From positions 1-26,085 of the forward strand of contig JAQTWR010000001.1 of the NCBI GenBank assembly GCA_028689195.1: a stretch of 26,085 nucleotides of DNA. The letters run 5' to 3'. Under the pieces are notes generated by a model, which made no database searches, was not told where the DNA came from, and worked only from the letters and a program-made list of their open reading frames with translations. The DNA is from Anaerolineales bacterium. GTDB taxonomy: Bacteria > Chloroflexota > Anaerolineae > Anaerolineales > Villigracilaceae. Each line of letters starts with the position of its first letter. Positions within the stretch are counted from its first letter, which is position 1. Position numbers and translations under genes: made by a program. Below are positions 15,817 to 23,213 of this stretch, piece by piece.

Positions 15817-15830
15817 GGTTTCTCCTTATG

Positions 15831-15878
15831 AAAAAAAACTTTTCAATGCAGATATACGGCGCTGCGATTGAAAAGTTT
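15831..15878 (-). terminator. intrinsic terminator after the ankyrin gene, just ahead of the bactofilin-like gene
   Basis: On the minus strand AAACTTTTCAAT and ATTGAAAAGTTT (15878-15867 and 15847-15836) pair perfectly over 12 bp. A further 4-bp GCAG/CTGC stem follows after a one-base bulge, and at least five T residues follow the hairpin. The T tract ends about 5 nt before the Shine-Dalgarno of the next gene. Confidence 0.9.
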
Positions 15879-15886
15879 CTGGCAAT

Positions 15887-16576
15887 CTAATGGCTGGAGT
15901 GGAGGCGCTTCGCGCGGAAGCGGCGGGTAATTCCTTCTCGCAGCAACCCCGCGGCTTCTTTATGCCCCGCTTCGAGCGCCAAATCTAATGGAAGTTTTCC
16001 GTCATTGCTGCGGAGGTTAAGATTCGCGCCATTGAAAAGCAGGATGCGGAGAATTTCCGAATTTCCATTTTGCGCCGCAGCGTGAAGCGGAGCGTAGCCT
16101 TCCTGTTCGCGGACGTTCGGGTCTGCGTTGTGGTCGAGCAATAGCGAAACAATCTTCACATGGTCTGCGGCGGCGGCGGAATACAGCGGCGTGACGTTAA
16201 GCGCGTTACGCGAAGGCGAGTTGGGCGACGCGCCCGCCTTAATCAAATATTTTGCGGCTTCGTAATGCCCGAAGAAACAGGCAAGCCCCAGCGGTTGGAA
16301 TCCGTCGTCCGAGTACGCGTTGACTAGCAGCGGATCGCGCGCGAGTTGCCGCGCAAGTTGATTATTTTTCCCCGTTGCGGCAGATTCGAAAATAGTCAGG
16401 TTGCCGGATTTATCCGCGAGGAAGTCGGCAATCTTCGCTTCCTGATGATACGCCGCAACCATGACGGGGCTGAGTTTTTTTTCTTTTTCATGGATCAAAC
16501 TGGGATTTGTCGAAAGGAGGTTCTGAACTTCTTCCAGACTGCCTCGCTTGATTGCGTCAAAAAATTCGCTGCTCAT
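15887..16576 (-). CDS. ankyrin-repeat protein
   Basis: The 229-residue protein has about six ankyrin repeats. Clear ones include DGFQPLGLACFFGHYEAAKYL, NVTPLYSAAAADHVKIVSLLL, EGYAPLHAAAQNGNSEILRIL and DGKLPLDLALEAGHKEAAGLL. There is no signal peptide or membrane segment, so it is cytoplasmic and probably binds another protein. The start at 16576 follows AGGAAA; a longer frame begins upstream of the promoter -10 box and is not used. The promoter at 16605-16633 gives a leader of about 23 nt, and a terminator follows 8 nt after the stop. The partner is unknown. Confidence 0.85.
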   Translation of the reverse strand: MSSEFFDAIKRGSLEEVQNLLSTNPSLIHEKEKKLSPVMVAAYHQEAKIADFLADKSGNLTIFESAATGKNNQLARQLARDPLLVNAYSDDGFQPLGLACFFGHYEAAKYLIKAGASPNSPSRNALNVTPLYSAAAADHVKIVSLLLDHNADPNVREQEGYAPLHAAAQNGNSEILRILLFNGANLNLRSNDGKLPLDLALEAGHKEAAGLLREGITRRFRAKRLHSSH

Positions 16577-16604
16577 GGATTTCCTGTTTTGGTGAAGTGC
16601 GCCC

Positions 16605-16633
16605 ATTATACGACCAATTGACGCGCAGGCGAA
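16605..16633 (-). promoter_or_regulatory. promoter of the ankyrin gene
   Basis: On the minus strand TTCGCC (16633-16628) is followed after 17 bp by a perfect TATAAT (16610-16605). Transcription would start near 16599, about 23 nt before the ATG. Confidence 0.55.
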
Positions 16634-16642
16634 ATTTTAACG

Positions 16643-17197
16643 TTATAGATTCATTACTTCCATTTTCCCGCTTCCATGCAGGCGTAAATTCAGCAGCTCG
16701 ATAAACCACCCGCAGAATTTTTCGCTTTCTTTATTTATGAGGTCTTCCAATTCGCCGACGCTCAAATATTGAATGGACTCGATTTCAATGGGATCGAATT
16801 CCACTTGCGCGGGGTTGACAATGCCTTCGTATAAAACGCTGATTTCATTGTCGTTCGCGCCGTAGTTCATGCGGAATTTCGCGATCTCTTTTATCTCGAT
16901 TCCCTCCACGCCCATTTCTTCTTTCAAGCCGCGCTGCGCGGCTGCGAGGTAACTCTCTCCCGCTTTGACGTGTTCCGAGACGGAGCAATCCAACAGCGAA
17001 GGGGAGTGGGCGCGGTCTGTGCTGCGTTTCTGAATGAGAAGTTTCCCATCCGCCGTGAAGAGAAAAACATGCGCGCCGCGATGTTGTAATCCAAGTTGGT
17101 GTACGGCGGAGCGCATTTGCCGGTCTATGACAATATCTTCGTCGTTCACAATATCGAGTAATTCGTCGTTCACAATATCGAGTAATTCGTCGGTCAT
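16643..17197 (-). CDS. Nudix hydrolase of the IPP-isomerase/YfcD-like type, with duplicated N-terminal segment
   Basis: The 184-residue protein has the order typical of Idi/YfcD-like Nudix proteins: acidic N-terminus, GLQHRGAHVFLF, GKLLIQKRS, DCSVSEHVKAGE, then a Nudix helix RGLKEEMGV. The Nudix box (residues 75-97) is altered: the leading Gly is Glu, and REUXEE reads RGLKEE, so one metal-binding Glu is lost and activity may be changed. The N-terminus repeats NDELLDIV twice because of an exact 24-bp tandem duplication (17141-17164, 17165-17188). Substrate is unknown. The gene lies divergent from the transporter gene at 17455. Confidence 0.78.
   Translation of the reverse strand: MTDELLDIVNDELLDIVNDEDIVIDRQMRSAVHQLGLQHRGAHVFLFTADGKLLIQKRSTDRAHSPSLLDCSVSEHVKAGESYLAAAQRGLKEEMGVEGIEIKEIAKFRMNYGANDNEISVLYEGIVNPAQVEFDPIEIESIQYLSVGELEDLINKESEKFCGWFIELLNLRLHGSGKMEVMNL
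17141..17188. repeat. exact 24-bp tandem duplication in the Nudix gene
   Basis: Two identical 24-bp copies adjoin each other and keep the reading frame, repeating eight residues near the N-terminus of the Nudix protein. Confidence 0.95.
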
Positions 17198-17454
17198 TGA
17201 AAAAATCCCTTTCCAGTTACGAAATTATATCCGCTGTTTTGGGCGCGCTCTCGGTTGGAATCGGCGACATAAAAGACGTTTTACTTGGTAAAATACGCCG
17301 AATTCTCGCGAACCTTTAGCGTTTTGCGGGTGTTCCCTTATGAGATAAATGCGTTTTCTCGCTAGTAGAAAGGAGTCAGTCAACGTAGCGCTTTCATTGT
17401 TTTTCCTCGTTCGCCAAAGGCAAGTCTAATCTAAATTTCAGAGGAGTATCTTGT

Positions 17455-19077
17455 ATGGCTAAAAAGACTGGAAAGACTCGTGAAGAAATCATTCAGCAGG
17501 ACATGAAAGATCTTCACAAACTGGGCTATGCCCAGCAATTGTTCCGCGAGATGGGAGGTTTCTCGAACTTCGCTATCTCATTTTCCATCATTTCCATCCT
17601 GACTGGGGCAATTCTATTGTTTGGCTATGGTCTTGGTTTCGCGGGACCAATAATCAATACATTTGGCTGGCCCCTGGTTACGTTCTTTGTTTTGGCAATC
17701 GCCGCGTCTATGGCTGAACTCGCCTCCGCCTATCCTACGGCTGGAGGTCTTTATTTTTGGGCGCATAGGCTTGGGGGATATAAATGGGCTTGGGTAACAG
17801 CCTGGTTCAATATGCTTGGTCAGATTATGATTACGGCAGGCATTGATTACGCTGCGGCAATCTATATTGCAGGCGCCATGAACCGCATGTTCGGCACATC
17901 CATAGACACTACCAACGCGACGGCGATGGTGGTTACGATGATTATCATCTTGATTCCGCAAATGTTGATTAATATCTTCGGCATCAAGTTGACGACCAAA
18001 TTAAGCGATTTTAGCGTGTATTGGCATATTGGCGGCGTCGCAATCATTGCGATTTTGCTGATATTCTTCGGCAAGGTATCGCAGCCTTTGAGCTTCCTCT
18101 TTCAGGGCGTGACCACGGTTAACCCCAACGATATGACCGCTACTTTTGCGGCTGGAAATTTCACTTTCAACTCGCTGATGATGAAAATTCCGGGCATGGC
18201 TGGTTTATACGCGGGCGGCGGAATCGCCCTTGCGTTTGTGCTTGGTTTGTTGCAGGCGCAATGGACATACACCGGTTATGACGCTTCGGCGCATGTCGCT
18301 GAGGAAACGGTCATGGCGCGTTTGAACAGCGCGTGGGGCGTATTCCTTTCAGTGGCGGTATCGTTTGTGGTGGGCTACATCATGTTGCTGATCCTTACGC
18401 TTCACATCCCGGATATTGCCGCCACGGTGGACCCAGCCAATTCCCCGTCCGTTTTGTATATTGTTTATTCTAATTTTGACAATGTGCTTTTCGGTCACGT
18501 CATCGCCGTTATCATTGGCGGCGCTATGTGGCTGTGCGGACTTTCCTCCATTACCAGCATGAGCCGCATGTGGTTTGCCTTTGCCCGCGATGACGGTATG
18601 CCCGGCTACACCCTCATCAAACAGATTCACCCCAAGTGGCGCACGCCGATGTGGTCTATTATCATCACCAGCATTTTGGCTGTGTTGTTGACGGTTTATT
18701 CGGCGGTCTATTCGGTGATTGTGGCGGTTAGCACCACCGCGCTCTATCTGGCGTACGGTCTGCCTATTTTCCTTAATCTGCGTAATAAACTTCAGAATAA
18801 AGGCGAATATACTACACAGGAAACCGCGCCATGGAGTTTGAAAAACTTCGGCATCGTTATCAACATCATCGCCTTGCTGTGGATCGCCTTTATCACAATC
18901 CTGTTCTCCATCCCGCCGAACGAACTGGCTGGTTGGTCTATCATCATTCTGGCTGTTTTCATGTACATCTATTGGCAAGTGGACGCCAAGCACCGCTTTA
19001 CCGGTCCAAAGCCAACCGCTGAATCTGATCTCCGCAAAATCGAAGCTGAAATGGCAAAAGGCGCAGGCGACGATTAA
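17455..19077 (+). CDS. APC-superfamily permease, amino acid/choline transporter (ACT) type
   Basis: The 540-residue membrane protein has about twelve hydrophobic segments, the first near residues 38-65. It contains SMAELASAYPTAGGLYFWA at about 85-103 and GYDASAHVAEET at about 274-285. Both are typical of the ACT family (TC 2.A.3.4), which includes yeast choline and GABA permeases. It should import a small amine or amino acid by cation coupling; the exact substrate is not set by sequence. Start ATG follows GAGGAG. The 257-nt gap upstream holds no other gene I can support; TAAAAT at 17289-17294 could be a -10 box but has no good -35. It converges on the HAD phosphatase gene. Confidence 0.85.
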   Translation: MAKKTGKTREEIIQQDMKDLHKLGYAQQLFREMGGFSNFAISFSIISILTGAILLFGYGLGFAGPIINTFGWPLVTFFVLAIAASMAELASAYPTAGGLYFWAHRLGGYKWAWVTAWFNMLGQIMITAGIDYAAAIYIAGAMNRMFGTSIDTTNATAMVVTMIIILIPQMLINIFGIKLTTKLSDFSVYWHIGGVAIIAILLIFFGKVSQPLSFLFQGVTTVNPNDMTATFAAGNFTFNSLMMKIPGMAGLYAGGGIALAFVLGLLQAQWTYTGYDASAHVAEETVMARLNSAWGVFLSVAVSFVVGYIMLLILTLHIPDIAATVDPANSPSVLYIVYSNFDNVLFGHVIAVIIGGAMWLCGLSSITSMSRMWFAFARDDGMPGYTLIKQIHPKWRTPMWSIIITSILAVLLTVYSAVYSVIVAVSTTALYLAYGLPIFLNLRNKLQNKGEYTTQETAPWSLKNFGIVINIIALLWIAFITILFSIPPNELAGWSIIILAVFMYIYWQVDAKHRFTGPKPTAESDLRKIEAEMAKGAGDD

Positions 19078-19107
19078 TCTCGATTTTTTGAAATAAAGAT
19101 ATAAAGA

Positions 19108-19143
19108 ACAGCCCTCCCGCTTGAAATCGGGAGGGCTGTTTGG
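19108..19143. terminator. terminator between the transporter and HAD genes
   Basis: ACAGCCCTCCCG (19108-19119) pairs perfectly with CGGGAGGGCTGT (19128-19139), followed by TT-T-GGTT. It lies between the two convergent stop codons and ends the transporter transcript; the T tract for the opposite direction is weaker. Confidence 0.88.
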
Positions 19144-19159
19144 TTGAATGCCGAGCAAA

Positions 19160-19921
19160 TTACTTTGAAAGCGCTTCGAGGACGTCTTTTACGTGGACGA
19201 CCCCGTTGAAATCCGCGAGACTGCCTTTGCGCATTTTCGCTTTTTCGCCGTCGGGGTCGCCGAGACAACTGACGATGACGTCGCCCGCTTCGATGTCTTC
19301 ATTCTCGGTGTAACCGTTGAAGGTGACGATGGTTTTCAAGCCAGCCGCTTTTGAGGCTTTGACTCCATTTTTGGAATCTTCCACCACAAAGGCTTCATCG
19401 GGCGTCAATCCCAGTTTGGTCAATGCGAGATTATAGATTTCGGGATCGGGTTTTTTCTTTTCAACAACGTCGCCCGCGAGAACAACCTCAAATTTGACGT
19501 CCGCCAGCAATCCTTCGGTGATCGCTTTCGCAGCTTTCTCGTTGGATGTGGTGCATACGCCGATTTTGATTCCCGCGTCCATGAGTTCTTTCATAAAGCG
19601 ATGGATGCCCGGGCGCAGGGGGAGTTGCCCGCTTTCGATTAACTCAACAAACAGCGCGGTTTTGCGCTTGTGCATTTCTTTGACGAGATTGTCAATTTCT
19701 TCTTCGGTCAGCGGCTTGGAAAATCCTTTTGTCTTCCAGTGGTGTTTCATGCGTTCTTTTCCGCCGGCGATCTGGAGCAGCTCGTGGTAATACTCCACGC
19801 TCCATTCGTCGGTGAAGCCGAATTCCTTGAAGGTCATATTGAATGAAACGCGGTGACCGTCGCGCTCGGTGTCAATAATCACGCCGTCCTGGTCGAAGAG
19901 GGCTGCTTTTATTTTAGACAT
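19160..19921 (-). CDS. HAD-superfamily phosphatase/phosphomutase (CbbY-like, subfamily IA)
   Basis: The 253-residue protein has HAD motif I FDQDGVIIDTE (nucleophile Asp10, acid/base Asp12), motif II VCTTSN, motif III Lys in VEKKKPDPEIY, and motif IV VVEDSKNGVKA. A helical cap follows motif I, as in CbbY and beta-phosphoglucomutase relatives. It acts on a small phosphorylated metabolite in the cytoplasm, probably removing phosphate. The start at 19921 is preferred because GGAG lies just upstream; longer frames run into a palindromic repeat. It is the last gene of the minus-strand series with the aminotransferase, aldolase and kinase. Confidence 0.85.
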   Translation of the reverse strand: MSKIKAALFDQDGVIIDTERDGHRVSFNMTFKEFGFTDEWSVEYYHELLQIAGGKERMKHHWKTKGFSKPLTEEEIDNLVKEMHKRKTALFVELIESGQLPLRPGIHRFMKELMDAGIKIGVCTTSNEKAAKAITEGLLADVKFEVVLAGDVVEKKKPDPEIYNLALTKLGLTPDEAFVVEDSKNGVKASKAAGLKTIVTFNGYTENEDIEAGDVIVSCLGDPDGEKAKMRKGSLADFNGVVHVKDVLEALSK

Positions 19922-19931
19922 TGTACTCTCC

Positions 19932-20017
19932 ATATCATTGCGAGCCAGACAGGGCGAAGCAATCTCCGCGTGAATTTGGGGATTGCTTCGCCGCTTCGCT
20001 CCTCGCAATGACGATAT
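19932..20017. repeat. palindromic repeat with TCATTGCGAG/CTCGCAATGA arms (REP/MITE-like)
   Basis: Perfect 10-bp arms (19935-19944 and 20002-20011) enclose a second pair, GAAGCAATC and GATTGCTTC. The element exactly fills the gap between the HAD and aminotransferase genes. There is no coding capacity. Similar GAAGCAATC/CATTGCGAG repeats occur in unrelated bacterial genomes as far as I recall. A half copy lies at 14431-14473. Confidence 0.85.
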
Positions 20018-21123
20018 TACTTTTTCATTCCAAAGAATTCAAGAACCGTATTCACAAACAACTCGTTCTCTTCCTGCGAGCCGACGGTAACGCGGAACCA
20101 GCCATCGGAGCCGTACTTCTTGCTTTCGCCGCGCAGGATGATGCCCTTGGTTTCGGCATACGCCAAAACTTCCTTGCCCGTTTTGCCCGTCTCGCCGCAG
20201 TCGAAGAGGATATAGTTCGACTTGGAGGGGAAGACGATAAATCCGGGGATGACGCTCAAAGATTCGGAGATGAAAGAAACCGCGTCGTTGTTGAACTTGA
20301 CGCGCTCCGCGAGCCCTTCGGTATCCTCGAAAGCCGCGAGCGCTGCCCACATCGGGATGGTGCCAACGTTCCACGGGAGCAGCGAGCCGGAGATTTGGTC
20401 GAGCACTTCCTTATCCGCGATGGTGTAGCCGAAGCGCATACCCGCGAGACCATACGCCTTCGAGAGCGTGCGCGTGATCAACACGTTCTTGTACTTCTTG
20501 GTCAGCTGCACTTGCGACATGCCGAGTCCCGCGTATTCGATGTACGCTTCGTCTACGACAAACGGAATGCCGAGCTCTGCGATGGTGACAAAATGTTTCG
20601 CATCCATGAAGTTGCCGGTGGGGTTGTTTGGGTTGGCGACGACGATGATCTTGGTTTTGTCGGTGACCGCTTTGATGATTGAATCAGGATCGAAGTGCAA
20701 ATATTTATCTTTGTAGACCATCGGCACGGAAACCATATTCGCGCCGAGAAGTTTTCCGCGCAAGCCGTAAATGCCGAAGCAGGGAGTATGCTGGATGACT
20801 TCGTCGCCGGGGGTGATGAACATGCGGAAGATGTTGTCGTACACTTCGCTGGAGCCGTTGCCGATCATCACGTTCGCGGGACCGTCCACGTCATTCATCT
20901 CCGCGATCTTGCTGCGGACGACAAGTCCCTGGTCGGGATAGCGGTTCGCCATCTTTGCATATTTGACCATCGCATCCAAAACTTTCTGCGAGGGCGGCAG
21001 CGGATTCTCGTTGGACATCATGCGGTGCAATGACGGGTCGCGCCACGCCTTTTCGATGTGCTCCGAAATGTACATCGGAATGCCCTTGACCCACGGGGCG
21101 TAGAATTCTTCAACTTTTTTCAT
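20017..21123 (-). CDS. HisC-like class I/II PLP aminotransferase
   Basis: The 368-residue protein fits the histidinol-phosphate aminotransferase family. It has the N-P-N-N-P-T-G motif (164-170), DEAYIEY with Asp191 and Tyr194, Schiff-base lysine Lys222 in TRTLSKAYGLAGMRFGY, and a C-terminal WFRVTVGSQEEN with the carboxylate- or phosphate-binding Arg. No other his genes are near, and the neighbours are a kinase, an aldolase and a phosphatase. The substrate may therefore be another phosphorylated amine, although histidine synthesis cannot be excluded. Start ATG follows AGGAGA. It lies between the CATTGCGAG palindrome and a heptad repeat. Confidence 0.85.
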   Translation of the reverse strand: MKKVEEFYAPWVKGIPMYISEHIEKAWRDPSLHRMMSNENPLPPSQKVLDAMVKYAKMANRYPDQGLVVRSKIAEMNDVDGPANVMIGNGSSEVYDNIFRMFITPGDEVIQHTPCFGIYGLRGKLLGANMVSVPMVYKDKYLHFDPDSIIKAVTDKTKIIVVANPNNPTGNFMDAKHFVTIAELGIPFVVDEAYIEYAGLGMSQVQLTKKYKNVLITRTLSKAYGLAGMRFGYTIADKEVLDQISGSLLPWNVGTIPMWAALAAFEDTEGLAERVKFNNDAVSFISESLSVIPGFIVFPSKSNYILFDCGETGKTGKEVLAYAETKGIILRGESKKYGSDGWFRVTVGSQEENELFVNTVLEFFGMKK

Positions 21124-21165
21124 TATTCATATCTCCTAAATAGTTTGTTTTATTGTTTGAAAATA

Positions 21166-21213
21166 GATTAGGAACTAGGCGTTTTCCTAATTCCTAATCG
21201 CTAATTCTTAATT
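21166..21213. repeat. heptad inverted repeat (GATTAGG type)
   Basis: The left arm keeps two 7-nt units (21166-21179), a 6-nt centre CGTTTT follows, and the right arm has four units (21186-21213) such as CCTAATT and CCTAATC. It lies between the aldolase stop and the aminotransferase Shine-Dalgarno. Confidence 0.75.
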
Positions 21214-21221
21214 TCTTGCTC

Positions 21222-22097
21222 TTACGCGTGACCAACGCTCTCGACCATCTGCATCCAGTGGATGACGGCTTTCTTGGTCGCTTCGCGGACGAATTTATCC
21301 AACTTGCCGGGGTCGTACTCGTCGCGGTGCGCGGAGATGTATTCGTACTTCGCGTCAATCAATACGCGCTTCAACTCGGTGGAGACGTTGAATTTCGCGC
21401 CGCCGGCGGCGAGCAATTTCTTGATGGTATCTTCGGGCAGACCCGTCCCGCCGTGAACGACCAGCGGAGTCTTGATTCCGTCGCCGTTCAACATCTTGTT
21501 GATGGTCGCCATGCGCTCGGTATCAATTTTCGGATTCTTGGTTTTGTAAACGCCGTGCGCGGTGCCGATGGCGGGCGCGAAGATGTCGATGCCCGTGCGC
21601 TCGCAAAATTCAACAGACTGCTGCGGATTTGCCAATTGCGCCTCGTCTTCCGCGACCTTGATCTGGTCTTCCACGCCGCTGACTGTTCCCAACTCGCCTT
21701 CGACGGAGATGCCGCCAATCTTGTGGCAGTAATCCGCGACTTCTTTGGTCTGGCGGATATTTTCCTCGTAGGATTGTTTCGACGCGTCAATCATGATGTT
21801 GGTGTAGCCCGCGTCGGCGCACTTTTTGCAATACTCGACGTCTGTGCAGTGATCGAGGTGCAGGCAGACCGGCACGGGGGCTTTCTCTGCGAGCGTGCGA
21901 TAGATCGCCACCATCATATCTGTGCCGAGGAATTGCGACGGCTTGACGGAAGTTTGCACGATCACCGGCGATTTGGTTTCAATCGCCGCGTCAATCACCG
22001 CCTCGAATTGAAGCAGGTCGGTGACGTTGAACGCGCCGACGGCATACTTGCCCTCCAGCGCTTTCACCATTATTTCTTTTGCGTTTACGATAGACAT
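21222..22097 (-). CDS. class II (zinc) aldolase, fructose-bisphosphate/tagatose-bisphosphate aldolase family
   Basis: The 291-residue protein has all class II aldolase landmarks: AFNVTDLLQFEAV at the start, catalytic Asp82 and zinc ligand His83 in HLDHC, Glu134 in EGELG, His181 in GTAHG and His215 in VHGGTG. These enzymes cleave or join sugar phosphates to give dihydroxyacetone phosphate and an aldehyde. Substrate choice within the family (FBP, tagatose-BP or others) cannot be told from these motifs. Start ATG follows AAGGAG. Heptad repeats lie on both sides, and the kinase and aminotransferase genes flank it on the same strand. Confidence 0.9.
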   Translation of the reverse strand: MSIVNAKEIMVKALEGKYAVGAFNVTDLLQFEAVIDAAIETKSPVIVQTSVKPSQFLGTDMMVAIYRTLAEKAPVPVCLHLDHCTDVEYCKKCADAGYTNIMIDASKQSYEENIRQTKEVADYCHKIGGISVEGELGTVSGVEDQIKVAEDEAQLANPQQSVEFCERTGIDIFAPAIGTAHGVYKTKNPKIDTERMATINKMLNGDGIKTPLVVHGGTGLPEDTIKKLLAAGGAKFNVSTELKRVLIDAKYEYISAHRDEYDPGKLDKFVREATKKAVIHWMQMVESVGHA

Positions 22098-22150
22098 GTT
22101 ATTCTCCTTATGTTAGTTTTCTTTTTAGGATTATCGAACTCTTAAGAAAG

Positions 22151-22211
22151 GATGAAGGATGAATTATGAAGGATGAATTTTTTATTCATCCTTCATCCTT
22201 TATCTTTCATC
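22151..22211. repeat. heptad inverted repeat (GATGAAG type)
   Basis: Four 7-nt units per arm (22151-22178 and 22184-22211), mostly GATGAAG/GATGAAT and their complements, around a TTTTT centre. The right arm contains the stop codon of the kinase gene. Confidence 0.88.
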
Positions 22212-23148
22212 CTTTGCTCTTCTTACTTGCATCCTTCAACCACTGTTCCCAGCGGAAGTCGGTGACGTGCTGGCGGAAACGCCCAAACCACAAATTGGCG
22301 TAGCCTTGGAAATCCTCTTCCAATTTGGAGATTCCCGTTTGAGTCGTTCCCCACATGGCTTCGTGCAATTCAGACATGGGCCACATCAGGCGCAGGCGCG
22401 CGTATTGCTTATCGGTTACTTCGCCAAAGTATTCGTACAGGAAGTTATCCACTTGCTCTTCATTCAAGCGATGATGATGCGAGAAGTTGGCAAGGTCGAA
22501 GAAAATATCGCCCATACCCGCGTATTCCCAATCGAGCAGGCGCACTTCGCCGATTTCGCCGGGGACGTCTTCTTCGAGCCAATTTAAATTGAGCAAGTCG
22601 TTATGGCAGGGAGTTGGCGTAAAAAGGTCTTTGTCCAAAGCCTTTTTGACTTCGTTCATCTTTTGCATCACAAAATCCCAATCATGCGGAAAGGTGGCGT
22701 TGTTGCTTTTTGAAACTTTCGCCAAATTTTCCACGCGTTTGAAGACGTTGAACTCGCCCTTTAGTTTGGGTCCGCGACGATGAAACAATCTGATTTTCTT
22801 TGCGACGCGCGCGAGATAATCGGGCTTGGTAATATCTTCGGGCATGATGCGCTTGCCGTTGATAAAGCGCGTCACGATGTAGCCTTCGGGTTCAATGAAG
22901 TAAACGACTTCCGGCGCAATGCCGAGATCGCCCGCGGCTTTGTTCGCCGCGAATTCCACATCGCGTTTAATGCCGAGCTGATCCGTTCCTTCGCCCGCGA
23001 GGCGAATCACATACGATCTTCCGTCAACATCAACTTTGAAGTTCATGTTGGTGATTCCGCCGCTGAGCGCGGTCTTCTTTATGTTTTTCGATCCTGCTAA
23101 AAATGGCACTTTTGCGATGGCTTTATCAATTGCTAACGTCATGGTCAT
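22207..23148 (-). CDS. choline/ethanolamine kinase-like phosphotransferase
   Basis: The 313-residue protein has the kinase motifs of the choline-kinase/APH fold: a Gly-rich N-lobe segment (LSGGITNMNFKV), HNDLLNLNWL with catalytic Asp184 and Asn189, and LLDWEYAGMGDIFFDLAN with metal-binding Asp206. The WEYAG...FDLANFS form is closest to choline and ethanolamine kinases such as LicA, although related enzymes phosphorylate thiamine or other alcohols. It would use ATP to phosphorylate a hydroxyl in the cytoplasm. Start ATG 23148 follows AAGGA; a second ATG two codons later is also possible. It lies 65 nt after the flavoprotein gene on the same strand, and its stop lies inside a heptad repeat. Confidence 0.85.
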   Translation of the reverse strand: MTMTLAIDKAIAKVPFLAGSKNIKKTALSGGITNMNFKVDVDGRSYVIRLAGEGTDQLGIKRDVEFAANKAAGDLGIAPEVVYFIEPEGYIVTRFINGKRIMPEDITKPDYLARVAKKIRLFHRRGPKLKGEFNVFKRVENLAKVSKSNNATFPHDWDFVMQKMNEVKKALDKDLFTPTPCHNDLLNLNWLEEDVPGEIGEVRLLDWEYAGMGDIFFDLANFSHHHRLNEEQVDNFLYEYFGEVTDKQYARLRLMWPMSELHEAMWGTTQTGISKLEEDFQGYANLWFGRFRQHVTDFRWEQWLKDASKKSKG

Positions 23149-23213
23149 ATCATCCTTCCTTTGGCTTGGATTTTTTGAAGTAGCGCGACATGAATCTCGC
23201 GCTACGGATTCAA

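Noticed and set aside
17349..17429. 26-codon frame upstream of the transporter, possible leader peptide
   Set aside because: No Shine-Dalgarno, no run of regulatory codons and no terminator hairpin after it.
21216..22145. 309-codon plus-strand open frame opposite the aldolase gene
   Set aside because: It is an antisense shadow: the minus-strand frame has all aldolase motifs and a Shine-Dalgarno, while the plus frame has no recognisable domain.
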